DNA of 64,000 bases, taken from Sulfuriferula sp. (GTDB lineage: Bacteria > Pseudomonadota > Gammaproteobacteria > Burkholderiales > Sulfuriferulaceae). The stretch lies in NCBI GenBank assembly GCA_031291235.1, contig JARLJL010000002.1:186001-250000 (forward strand), given 5' to 3'. Shown piece after piece: positions 54,969 to 63,416 of the stretch. Each line of letters opens with the position of its first letter. Position 1 is the first letter of the stretch. The position numbers and the translations under genes were made by a program. Below the pieces are notes generated by a model. It saw nothing but the letters and a program-made list of their open reading frames with translations. It was not told where the DNA came from and did not search any database.

Positions 54969-57106
54969 AATATCTGGTTCTGCTCAGTTTCGTTGTCGGT
55001 GCCGGTCTGGTCTATTTACTGTCCAGCGCCAGCGCCAATACCGACCTGTTTGCGCATAATTTCCCCTGGCTGCTGGCGGCGACGGGTACGCTGGTAGTGG
55101 CTATGCTGGCGCTGGTAGGCTATCAGATACTGCAACTGCGCCATAAAATGCGCGCCGGCGTATTCGGCACCAAATTGACCATACGTCTGATGCTGGTGTT
55201 TGGTTTGATGGCGTTGCTGCCGGGGGCTGTAGTGTACGCTGTGTCGGTGCAGTTTTTATCCAAGAGTATCGAATCCTGGTTCGACGTGCGCGTCGACACT
55301 GCGTTGGGCAGCGGCTTGAATCTGGGTCAGGCTGCATTGGATAACCTGCAGCGCGAGCTGACCGTGAAAGCGGATTCCATGGCGCAAAGACTGGCGGAAA
55401 CGCCGGTCAGCGCCCACGCTGTAGAACTCAATCTGTTGCGCGAACAATACAATATTCAGGAGGCGACCTTGTTTACCGAGCGCGGCAGGCTGATTTCATT
55501 CGCCGGCAACGAGCGTTCAGGACTGACGCCGGCAGCACCGGACAACAGCATACTGTTGCAAGTGAGACAGCAGCAGGCGTATGCGCGGATAGAGAATCTC
55601 GGCGATCGCGGGCTGTATATTCGCGTGGTCGTGCCGGTGAATCTGCTGTCCTATACTGAAAATATCCGGGTGCTGCAATTGTTGCAGCCGGTGCCGAAAA
55701 AACTGGCCGACGATGCGGAAGCGGTGCGTCTGGCCTATCAGGATTATCAGGAATTATCCTTGTCGCGATTGGGATTGAAGCGTTTGTATGGGCTGACGCT
55801 GACGCTGGCCATGGTGCTGGCGCTATTGGCGACCGTTGCGCTGGCTTTTCTGATCAGCGAACAGATGGCGGCACCGTTGCGGGCATTGGCCAAAGGCACG
55901 CGCGCCGTTGCCAAAGGCGATTTCAGCCAGATGCATCCGGTCAATAGCCGCGATGAGCTGGGTATGCTGACGCAATCGTTCAATCGCATGACGCGTCAGC
56001 TGTCCGAAGCGCGCAGTACTGCTGAGGAAAGTCGTGCGCAAATCGAAAAATCCCATGCTTACCTGGAAACCATCTTGGGCAATCTGACGTCCGGCGTGGT
56101 GGCGCTCGACGAGCAATTACGGGTGCGCAGCATCAATCCGGCGGCAGCGCAGATTCTGGGGGTGGACGCCAATGTGCTGCGCGGCATGCAGCCTTATCAA
56201 TGGCCGGGACATGCGCCGCAGCTGGCTGACTTTTCCCATGCGATTGCGTCGCAGTTTCAGGCCCAGCCGGATGCCGACTGGCAGCGGCAAATCGAGTATC
56301 GCGGCAATCAGGACAAGCGCATATTGCTGGCGCGCGGTACGCGTCTGCCTAGCGGTATCGACAGCGGGTACATACTGGTGTTCGACGATATTACCCATCT
56401 GGTGCGCGCCCAGCGCGATGCTGCATGGGGCGAGGTGGCGCGACGGCTGGCGCATGAGATCAAGAATCCGTTGACGCCGATACAGCTGTCGGCGGAGCGC
56501 ATAGAGCACAAATTTGCCGATAAACTCAATCCGGCGGATGCAGCGACCTTGCGCCGATCTACCCAGACTATCGTGAATCAGGTATCCGCGATGAAGGAAA
56601 TGGTGAATGCGTTTGCCGAGTATGCCAAGACGCCGCGTGCGCAATTGCTACCGGTCAACCTGAATGCGCTGATCGGTGAAGTGCTGGACTTGTACGGGCA
56701 TGATGCCGCCATACAACTGGCATTGGCAGACGATCTGCCGTTGATCATGGGCGATGCGAAATTGCTGCGGCAAATTATTCATAATTTGCTGCAAAATGCT
56801 CAGGATGCGTTAGTGGATATCGTGCAGCCGTATATCGGTATTACCACGCGCGTGTTCGAGCATGATGTGCAATTGCTCATTACCGATAACGGTTCGGGAT
56901 TGCCCGATCATGTGCTGGAACGTTTGTTTGAACCCTATGCCACGACCAAACCCAAAGGGACAGGTCTGGGGCTGGCGATAGTGAAGAAGATTATCGAGGA
57001 ACATCACGGCGTTATCCGTATTGAGAATCGTGCAGAAGGCGGCGTGGCCGTATGTATTCGTTTTCCCGCTGCGGGACAGTCAGGACAAGTGGAGCAAGTG
57101 GTATGA
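54950..57106 (+). CDS. ntrY: NtrY-like membrane sensor histidine kinase
   Basis: A 718-residue kinase. Three helices in the first 105 residues, a periplasmic sensor region, another helix near 285-305, then HAMP (about 305-360), PAS (about 370-480), HisKA with His502 in LAHEIKNPLTPIQLSAERI and HATPase with LLQNAQDALVD, TDNGSGLPDHV and GTGLGLAIVKKI. It should respond to an envelope, redox or nitrogen signal and phosphorylate the following regulator. The GTG at 54950 and one at 54965 are both possible starts. It overlaps its partner by four bases (ATGA). Confidence 0.92.
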   Translation: MDDESVKYLVLLSFVVGAGLVYLLSSASANTDLFAHNFPWLLAATGTLVVAMLALVGYQILQLRHKMRAGVFGTKLTIRLMLVFGLMALLPGAVVYAVSVQFLSKSIESWFDVRVDTALGSGLNLGQAALDNLQRELTVKADSMAQRLAETPVSAHAVELNLLREQYNIQEATLFTERGRLISFAGNERSGLTPAAPDNSILLQVRQQQAYARIENLGDRGLYIRVVVPVNLLSYTENIRVLQLLQPVPKKLADDAEAVRLAYQDYQELSLSRLGLKRLYGLTLTLAMVLALLATVALAFLISEQMAAPLRALAKGTRAVAKGDFSQMHPVNSRDELGMLTQSFNRMTRQLSEARSTAEESRAQIEKSHAYLETILGNLTSGVVALDEQLRVRSINPAAAQILGVDANVLRGMQPYQWPGHAPQLADFSHAIASQFQAQPDADWQRQIEYRGNQDKRILLARGTRLPSGIDSGYILVFDDITHLVRAQRDAAWGEVARRLAHEIKNPLTPIQLSAERIEHKFADKLNPADAATLRRSTQTIVNQVSAMKEMVNAFAEYAKTPRAQLLPVNLNALIGEVLDLYGHDAAIQLALADDLPLIMGDAKLLRQIIHNLLQNAQDALVDIVQPYIGITTRVFEHDVQLLITDNGSGLPDHVLERLFEPYATTKPKGTGLGLAIVKKIIEEHHGVIRIENRAEGGVAVCIRFPAAGQSGQVEQVV

Positions 57107-57807
57107 GTGGACAGATTCTGGTAGTTGACGATGAGATGGGTATACGCGAACTGTTGTCGGAAATCCTGGCGGATGAAGGATACGATGTTGCGCTTGCCGA
57201 GAATGCTGCAGTGGCACGCGAATATCGGCAGCATACGCGTCCGGATATGGTGCTGCTGGATATCTGGATGCCGGACATGGACGGCATCAGTTTGCTGAAG
57301 GCCTGGGCGGCGGCCGGGGAGCTGAGTATGCCGGTGGTGATGATGTCGGGGCATGGCACTATCGATACCGCGGTTGAAGCGACACGGATCGGCGCGGTAG
57401 GGTTTCTGGAAAAACCGATTGCGTTGAAAAAACTGCTGGAAACCGTTGCCAGCAGTCTTAAGCAGACACAAGCTTCGGTGGCGCCGGTAAATACCCGTAG
57501 CATTGCATTCGACGATGCGGCGATGATGCCGTCATCGTTGTCGGGTCGTTTTGACGGCGTAGCGGCAGAAGCCGAAATTGCCGTTACCGAGGCGCAGTAT
57601 AATTTGTCGGTGAGTATGAATGTGGCGATGGATTTGCCGTTGCGCGAAGCGCGCGATTTGTTCGAGCGGCGCTATTTTGAACGGCTGATAGAGCAGACTG
57701 AAGGCAATATGAGTCGCCTGGCAGAGCTGGCCGGGGTTGAGCGTACTCATTTGTACCGTAAATTGAAACAGTTGGGCGTCAAGCTGCCCAAGAAAGCCGA
57801 GCATTAA
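57103..57807 (+). CDS. NtrX-like response regulator lacking the AAA+ domain
   Basis: A 234-residue regulator. Residues 1-118 are a receiver with Asp53 (VLLDIWMPDMDG) and Lys104 (FLEKPIALKKLL). A 50-residue linker leads to MDLPLREARDLFERRYFERL and a Fis-type helix-turn-helix (GNMSRLAELAGVERTHLYRK). The C-terminal part matches NtrX, yet the sigma-54-activating ATPase domain of about 230 residues that normally lies between is absent. It should bind DNA but not activate RpoN directly, so it is more like a RegA-type regulator. It is coupled to ntrY. Confidence 0.9.
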   Translation: MSGQILVVDDEMGIRELLSEILADEGYDVALAENAAVAREYRQHTRPDMVLLDIWMPDMDGISLLKAWAAAGELSMPVVMMSGHGTIDTAVEATRIGAVGFLEKPIALKKLLETVASSLKQTQASVAPVNTRSIAFDDAAMMPSSLSGRFDGVAAEAEIAVTEAQYNLSVSMNVAMDLPLREARDLFERRYFERLIEQTEGNMSRLAELAGVERTHLYRKLKQLGVKLPKKAEH

Positions 57808-57834
57808 TGTGGTTCGGCCGCTAGCGGTAGTGTG

Positions 57835-57853
57835 TGCGATGCGGGGCATCGCA
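57835..57853. terminator. Perfect 8-bp hairpin after ntrX, possible terminator
   Basis: TGCGATGC and GCATCGCA flank GGG, giving a perfect GC-rich 8-bp stem with a three-base loop between convergent genes. No T-run follows on either strand, so classical intrinsic termination is uncertain. Confidence 0.4.
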
Positions 57854-57894
57854 GGACGCCGCGCTAATTTGCGGGCATCCTGTATGCAGGAAGA

Positions 57895-58350
57895 TTAATA
57901 GGTAACGCGAGTGGTGCCGCCGCCGCTGAGTACGCGTACCCGGTCGCCTACGCGGAATTGTTCGTCCGCTGCCTGGGTAATTGCGATAGTGCGGCCAGAA
58001 TCGAGTTTGACTGTGACTTCTACGCCGGTCTGCGAGGTGACTTTCTCTTCTACGGCAGAGCCGGCCATCCCGCCCAGTACGGCACCCAATACAGCGCCGG
58101 CTATCTGGCCGTTGCCGCCGCCCACCTGACTGCCGGCGATGCCGCCAACAGCAGCGCCTGCCACGGTACCGACCGGCGTCTTGGTGCCTTCAATCTTGAC
58201 TGTGCGTAACGCAACCACGACACCGGTCTGGACTTCCTGCACGTTGCGGGCCTGACTGCGGTCGTAGTCGGCGCTGCCAAGTCCGCTGGCACATCCGCTC
58301 AATGCAAGTGTTGCAACCATGGCTAACGCTAAAGGTTTGACGATGTTCAT
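57895..58350 (-). CDS. slyB: SlyB-like outer-membrane lipoprotein with glycine zipper
   Basis: A 151-residue lipoprotein. The lipobox is LALSGC (Cys about 20). The middle has the glycine-zipper 2TM pattern (GTVAGAAVGGIAGSQVGGG, GAVLGAVLGGMAGSAVEE). The C-terminus is a small beta domain (VTVKLDSGRTIAITQ, VGDRVRVLSGGG). Relatives shield outer-membrane proteins under stress. It stands alone, between convergent ntrX and the PfkB gene. Confidence 0.9.
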   Translation of the reverse strand: MNIVKPLALAMVATLALSGCASGLGSADYDRSQARNVQEVQTGVVVALRTVKIEGTKTPVGTVAGAAVGGIAGSQVGGGNGQIAGAVLGAVLGGMAGSAVEEKVTSQTGVEVTVKLDSGRTIAITQAADEQFRVGDRVRVLSGGGTTRVTY

Positions 58351-58419
58351 GATGCTCTCCCGTTAATTACAATCATTAATAATGCAATAGATGCTGATGC
58401 CGCCGCTTGGTTCAGTCTA

Positions 58420-59355
58420 TCAGTCTAAATTATATCCAAATTCTGCTTTGAACAGCTGCGCGATTTCGGCCTGGCTGGGTGCGTGATTTTGTCCGCCGCG
58501 GTGTGCGATCTTGATTGCACCCATCAGCGAAGCCAGTCTGCCGGTTGTCGGCCAGTCCATACCGTTGCCGATGCCGTGCAATAATCCGGCACGGTAGGCA
58601 TCGCCGCAGCCAGTGGGGTCGAGCACGGCGGCTGCACGGGCGCACGGAATCTCGATAATTTGTCCGCCGCTATAAATGTGGGAGCCAGATTCGCCGCGAG
58701 TGACGATCAATGCACGGACTTGCTGGGCAAGCTCGTCCAGGGTTTTGCCGGTGCGTGCTTGTAACAGTTCGGCTTCGTAATCGTTGACGGTGACGAAATC
58801 CGCCAGCGCTACAAATTCCATCAGGTCGGTGCCGTCGAACATCGGCATGCCCTGACCTGGATCGAAAATGAACGGAATGCCGGCTTCATGGAATTCGTGC
58901 GCATGTTGCAGCATGCCGCTGCGGCCATCTGGAGAAATAATACCGATATCGATATCGGCGGCCTGATTGATGTGATTCAGGTGCGAAAAATTCATCGCGC
59001 CGGGATGGAATGCGGTGATCTGGTTATCGGACAGGTCGGTAGTGATAAAGGCCTGCGCAGTAAAACTGTCGTCGACATTGCGGATGTACTGGCGGCTGAT
59101 TGCCAGTTTGTCCAGATGGTCGGCATATGGGGCGAAATCGGCGCCACAAGTTGCCATGATCTGCGGATTGCCGCCCAGCAGCTTGAGATTGTAGGCGATG
59201 TTGCCCGCACAGCCGCCGAATTCGCGGCGCATTTCCGGTACCAGGAATGAGACGTTAAGCATGTGGATTTTTTCGGGAAGGATGTGATTCTTGAAATGGT
59301 CGTGAAAGACCATAATGGAATCAAATGCCAAGGAACCGCAAATCAGGGCAGACAT
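58420..59355 (-). CDS. PfkB-family carbohydrate/nucleoside kinase
   Basis: A 311-residue ribokinase-fold enzyme. It opens ALICGSLAFDSIMVF, has the first PfkB signature region REFGGCAGNIAYNLKLLGG and the second, DPTGCGDAYRAG, with the catalytic Asp. The pattern is closest to adenosine-kinase-like members found in betaproteobacteria, but the sugar or nucleoside substrate cannot be read. It is transcribed alone. Confidence 0.88.
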   Translation of the reverse strand: MSALICGSLAFDSIMVFHDHFKNHILPEKIHMLNVSFLVPEMRREFGGCAGNIAYNLKLLGGNPQIMATCGADFAPYADHLDKLAISRQYIRNVDDSFTAQAFITTDLSDNQITAFHPGAMNFSHLNHINQAADIDIGIISPDGRSGMLQHAHEFHEAGIPFIFDPGQGMPMFDGTDLMEFVALADFVTVNDYEAELLQARTGKTLDELAQQVRALIVTRGESGSHIYSGGQIIEIPCARAAAVLDPTGCGDAYRAGLLHGIGNGMDWPTTGRLASLMGAIKIAHRGGQNHAPSQAEIAQLFKAEFGYNLD

Positions 59356-59473
59356 AATTGTTTTCGCGTAAGGATAATCCGTCGATTATATCAGATGCCG
59401 ACGCGGCTTCGCTTTCATCAAATATTCATCAGTTAATCATTAATTTGTCGTGATTGCGCGATAGTCTGACAAT

Positions 59474-60361
59474 ATGAAAAAACTGATACGCTATCTACTC
59501 TGGTGTACGCCGCTGTTGTTGCAGTCTCACGACGCCAACGCATGGGGACTGTATACACATGTTTATTTCGCGCAGTGGTTATTATGGGGCGTTCCTTTGC
59601 TGGACGGAGAATTGCGCCGGGCGGTCGGACGCTATCCGAAACTGGTGATGGCGGGCGCCTGTTTGCCGGATCTGGCGCTGGTCGGGCGAGCGGTAGGTAC
59701 GCGGGCGTTCGATCGGACGCACGACTGGGAGGATGCGGCACGTATGCTGCGATCAGCGCAAAACGATGCAGAACGTGCGCTGGTAGTCGGGTATTACAGT
59801 CATCTGTTTGCCGATGTCGTGGCGCATCATCATTTCGTTCCGGCGCATGAGCGTTTGTGGGTCGATTGGCCGATGCTGGCGCATACCGTATCCGAATGGT
59901 CCATGGACGCACATTTGAGCGAGCATCTATTGGCAACGCCCGGTCAGCTACTGCGCGACGGCGAGCAGGAAATCGTGGCGCTGGTCAGCCGGCATTTCGG
60001 GCTGCCGCACAAACAGGCCAGAACCGCAGTGCGCGTACTCGCACGTGCAGATCAGGGATTGCGCTGGTGCAGGTTGCCACATGTGCTGTATCGCAATGTG
60101 ATGCGCATGGATAAACGTGTAGTGCGGCGGTTTAATTATTTTATCAGCGAAACCAGCATTCGCTTTGGGGAGTTGAACAGGGTGCTGGCGGGCGATTCGC
60201 CGATTCTGGACGCTAACGGCGGCTGTGCCAAAATGGCGCAGCAGCGTCTAGCCCAATTCAGTGATCATCAGATCAAGCGTGGGCAACCTTTGCCGGATGA
60301 TTGTTTCTACGTATTGCCCGAAGGCGAGTTTCGAATTCATTCAGTGCGTGTCGCTGCATAA
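59474..60361 (+). CDS. Secreted zinc-dependent phospholipase C-type protein
   Basis: A 295-residue protein. The signal peptide (LIRYLLWCTPLLLQS) ends in DANA, so the mature chain would begin with Trp24. In zinc phospholipases C such as those of Bacillus cereus and Clostridium perfringens, an N-terminal Trp is itself a zinc ligand. Further likely ligands are His29 (GLYTH), HDW in FDRTHDWEDAAR, and HLFADVVAHHHF. The family cleaves phospholipids outside the inner membrane; here the domain may serve lipid turnover rather than virulence. It has no operon partner; about 235 bases follow before the next gene. Confidence 0.78.
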   Translation: MKKLIRYLLWCTPLLLQSHDANAWGLYTHVYFAQWLLWGVPLLDGELRRAVGRYPKLVMAGACLPDLALVGRAVGTRAFDRTHDWEDAARMLRSAQNDAERALVVGYYSHLFADVVAHHHFVPAHERLWVDWPMLAHTVSEWSMDAHLSEHLLATPGQLLRDGEQEIVALVSRHFGLPHKQARTAVRVLARADQGLRWCRLPHVLYRNVMRMDKRVVRRFNYFISETSIRFGELNRVLAGDSPILDANGGCAKMAQQRLAQFSDHQIKRGQPLPDDCFYVLPEGEFRIHSVRVAA

Positions 60362-60542
60362 CGCTATAGTTATGGCGTCGCTCCGCGAGGGGGCGCTAGC
60401 TTGTTTGCTGCCGTTTGCTCGTCTTGTCGTTCCCGGTATTTTGTCTGCGTCATCTCCCCGGCCGTATTAAAGGAAATGAGTTTTTGCAGGCGTCCTTAAT
60501 CCGACATTTTTAGGTTAAAATCCCCAGTTCATTATTGAACGG

Positions 60543-60562
60543 CCCAAAATCTTGATTTTGGG
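60543..60562. repeat. 9-bp inverted repeat upstream of the NDUFA9-like gene
   Basis: CCCAAAATC and GATTTTGGG are exact inverted copies around TT, 34 bases before the next start. It would form a hairpin if transcribed, or serve as an operator. A -10-like TTAAAAT lies 26 bases upstream. Confidence 0.4.
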
Positions 60563-60596
60563 GTGCATTTTGCAGGATTTAACGTTGGGATCAAGC

Positions 60597-61634
60597 ATGA
60601 AATTCAATCGTATCTGTGTGCTGGGCGGCAGCGGTTTTGTGGGCTCGGCTATTGTTCAAATGCTTGCTGCACAAGGGCGGGAAGTGCGTGTGCTGACGCG
60701 TAATCGCGATCGTGCCAAAGCATTGACCGTGTTGCCGACGGTAGATGTGGTCGAGGTCGATATCCATGATCAGGTCGAGCTTAATCGGCAGTTTGCGGGT
60801 ATGGATGCGGTGATCAATCTGGTTGGCGTATTGCATGAGATACGTGTCAGCCGTGTAGATAAACCTTCCGCACGTCGCGGCGATTTCCACGAAAATCATG
60901 TCGAGTTGCCGCGCAAAGTGCTGCATGCCTGTGCGACTAACGGCATCCAGCGGGTGTTGCATATGAGCGCATTGGGCGCCGACCCGACGTCGCGTAGCGC
61001 TTATCAGCGTTCCAAAGGTGTGGGCGAGGCGCTCATGCGCGAGTCGGGCATGCCCAGTTCGGAGAATGAACGCTGGTATCTGGACGGCCCCAAATTCGTT
61101 CACGGCTACGGCATGTATACGACAATTTTCCGTCCATCCGTGATTTTCGGCCGGGGCGACAGCTTTTTGTCGATGTTTGCGGGGCTGATCAAGTGGTTGC
61201 CGGTGATCCCGCTGGCGAATGCCGGAGCCCGTTTTCAGCCGGTATGGGTGGACGACGTCGCCCGGGCTTTTGTGAATGCGCTGGATGAGTCGGTCACTTT
61301 CGGCATGACTTACGATGTGTGCGGACCCAAAGTTTACACGCTGCAGGAACTGGTCGAGTTTGTGGCGGGTACTATCGGCAAGCATCCGCGGATTATTCCT
61401 TTGTGCGCCAAATTGTCGTATTTGCAGGCCTGGGCGCTGGAGCTGACGCCCGGCAAGAAGCTCATGACCCGCGATAATTACTTCGCCATGCAGGTCGACA
61501 ATGTTTGCAGTGGCCAATATCCGGCCCCGGTAGACATGCAGCCTGCAGCGCTGGAAGCCGTTGCTGCGGAATATCTGGGCGGTGCCACGCCGCGCGGGCG
61601 TTATACCGCGTTTCGCCATCACGCCGGCAGATAA
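60597..61634 (+). CDS. NDUFA9-like NAD(P)-binding protein (complex I-associated SDR family)
   Basis: A 345-residue atypical short-chain dehydrogenase. The Rossmann motif is CVLGGSGFVGSAIVQML, followed by VINLVGVLHE and the segment HMSALGADPTSRSAYQRSK; the usual catalytic Tyr-x3-Lys is approximated by YQRSKG. RPSVIFGRGDSFLSMFA is typical of NDUFA9-like proteins and ubiquinone-assembly relatives. A structural or assembly role in respiration is inferred; activity is unproven. ATG 60597 is chosen over an upstream in-frame start at 60552. It ends two bases before cca. Confidence 0.85.
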   Translation: MKFNRICVLGGSGFVGSAIVQMLAAQGREVRVLTRNRDRAKALTVLPTVDVVEVDIHDQVELNRQFAGMDAVINLVGVLHEIRVSRVDKPSARRGDFHENHVELPRKVLHACATNGIQRVLHMSALGADPTSRSAYQRSKGVGEALMRESGMPSSENERWYLDGPKFVHGYGMYTTIFRPSVIFGRGDSFLSMFAGLIKWLPVIPLANAGARFQPVWVDDVARAFVNALDESVTFGMTYDVCGPKVYTLQELVEFVAGTIGKHPRIIPLCAKLSYLQAWALELTPGKKLMTRDNYFAMQVDNVCSGQYPAPVDMQPAALEAVAAEYLGGATPRGRYTAFRHHAGR

Positions 61635-61636
61635 GC

Positions 61637-62848
61637 ATGCAAGTGTTTGCGGTTGGCGGTGCAGTTCGGGACAGTCTGCTCGGCTTGCCGGTTAAAGACC
61701 GTGATTACGTTGTTGTGGGAGCGACGCCGGAACAGATGGCGGCGCAAGGGTTTTTGCCGGTCGGCAAGGATTTCCCGGTTTTTCTTCATCCTGAAACTCA
61801 TGAAGAATACGCGCTGGCGAGGACTGAACGCAAAACCGCGCCGGGTTACAAGGGGTTTGTGATTCACGCCGATCCCGATGTGACGCTGGAGCAGGATCTG
61901 GCACGGCGCGATTTTACGGTAAACGCCATTGCACAAACCGAAAACGGCGAATTGATCGATCCTTATCATGGCCGGGCCGATCTGACAGCGCGCATATTCC
62001 GTCATGTTAGCGCGGCGTTTGCCGAAGACCCTGTGCGCATATTGCGCGCTGCCAGATTCATGGCGCGTTTTGCCGATTTTACGATAGCATCGGAAACCAT
62101 GGCGTTAATGCAGCAAATGGTCGCGAACGGCGAGGTCGATCATCTGGTGCCGGAGCGGGTATGGCAGGAATTGGCGCGGGGACTGATGGAAGCGCATCCC
62201 TCGCGCATGTTCGCTACCTTGCGCGAGTGCGGGGCTTTGGTACGGATCATGCCGGAGATTGATTGCCTGTTCGGCGTACCGCAGCCGCCGCAGCATCATC
62301 CTGAAATCGATACCGGTGTTCACGTCATGATGGTAGTGGATTATGCCGCAAGTCAGGATTACGCGCTGCCGGTGCGTTTTGCTGCGCTTACGCACGATTT
62401 GGGCAAAGGTACGACGCCGCCCGAATTGTGGCCGCGACATCACGGTCACGAGGCCCGCAGTGTGGCGCTGGTGCAGCAGTTGTGCAGCCGGTTGCGCGTT
62501 CCCAACGAGAGCCGCGATCTGGCGGTAATTGCCGCACGTTATCATGGCGATATTCATCGCGCCCGGCAATTGCGCGCCGATACTATTGTTAAGCTATTCG
62601 AGGCGACCGACGCCTTTCGCCGTCCGCAGCGCTTCGCCGAGTTGTTGCAGGCGTGCGAATCCGATGCGCGCGGGCGTACCGGGTATGAAACGGTGGATTA
62701 TCCGGCAGCGGAATACTTGCAGACGGCTTTGCACGCAGCCCAGCAGATCGATACTGCAGCGATTGTCGCCGCTACCGCTGGGCCGGATCAGATCGGTTTG
62801 CGCATACGTGCGGCGCGCATTCAGGCGGTTGCCAACTTGCAGCTTTAG
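61637..62848 (+). CDS. cca: CCA-adding tRNA nucleotidyltransferase with HD domain
   Basis: A 403-residue class II enzyme. The nucleotidyl-transfer site reads VGGAVRDSLLGLPVKDRDYV with Asp21 and Asp23, and RRDFTVNAIAQT and PVRILRAARFMARF follow in the neck and body. The C-terminal HD domain (THDLGKGTTPPELWPRHHG) gives phosphatase and phosphodiesterase activities as in E. coli. It builds or repairs the 3-prime CCA of tRNAs. The gene starts two bases after the previous stop. Confidence 0.96.
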   Translation: MQVFAVGGAVRDSLLGLPVKDRDYVVVGATPEQMAAQGFLPVGKDFPVFLHPETHEEYALARTERKTAPGYKGFVIHADPDVTLEQDLARRDFTVNAIAQTENGELIDPYHGRADLTARIFRHVSAAFAEDPVRILRAARFMARFADFTIASETMALMQQMVANGEVDHLVPERVWQELARGLMEAHPSRMFATLRECGALVRIMPEIDCLFGVPQPPQHHPEIDTGVHVMMVVDYAASQDYALPVRFAALTHDLGKGTTPPELWPRHHGHEARSVALVQQLCSRLRVPNESRDLAVIAARYHGDIHRARQLRADTIVKLFEATDAFRRPQRFAELLQACESDARGRTGYETVDYPAAEYLQTALHAAQQIDTAAIVAATAGPDQIGLRIRAARIQAVANLQL

Positions 62849-62882
62849 AACGAAGCCGATTTTTCTGGGTTATACTTACTGC

Positions 62883-63416
62883 ATGAAATTAATTATTCTG
62901 GATCGTGACGGCGTTATTAATCTGGACTCCGATCACTTTATTAAAAGCCCCGACGAATGGAAGCCCATTGCCGGTAGTCTGGAGGCTATTGCCCGGCTGA
63001 ACCAGGCGGGATATCGCGTTGTGGTGGCGACCAATCAGTCGGGGGTGGGGCGCGGCTTGTTCGATATGGCCATGCTCAATGCCATACACGCCAAAATGCA
63101 TAAGGCCGCCGCGAGAGTGGGCGGTCGTATCGATGCAGTATTTTATTGCCCGCATGCCGCCGATGCCAAATGCGCTTGCCGCAAACCGCTGGCCGGCATG
63201 TATCTGGAAATCGCCGAACGTTACGATACCGCTTTGGTCGATGTACCTACCGTTGGCGACAGTTTGCGCGATTTGCAGGCGGCGGCAGCGGTAGGTGCTG
63301 CACCCATACTGGTGTTGACGGGCAAAGGTGAAAAAACGCTGGCTGGCGGTATCTTGCCTGCGGGTACCAAGATTTTTGCCGATCTGGCCAGCGCTGTCGA
63401 TGAGGTATTGGGTTGA
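62883..63416 (+). CDS. gmhB: D-glycero-beta-D-manno-heptose-1,7-bisphosphate 7-phosphatase
   Basis: A 177-residue HAD phosphatase of LPS inner-core heptose synthesis. Asp7 and Asp9 lie in ILDRDGVIN, VVVATNQSGVGRG is motif II, the zinc loop is CPHAADAKCACRKP and the acidic motif is VGDSLRDLQAA. The start is ATG 62883, 34 bases after cca, without a strong ribosome site. TGATG overlap with plsC implies coupled translation. Confidence 0.95.
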   Translation: MKLIILDRDGVINLDSDHFIKSPDEWKPIAGSLEAIARLNQAGYRVVVATNQSGVGRGLFDMAMLNAIHAKMHKAAARVGGRIDAVFYCPHAADAKCACRKPLAGMYLEIAERYDTALVDVPTVGDSLRDLQAAAAVGAAPILVLTGKGEKTLAGGILPAGTKIFADLASAVDEVLG

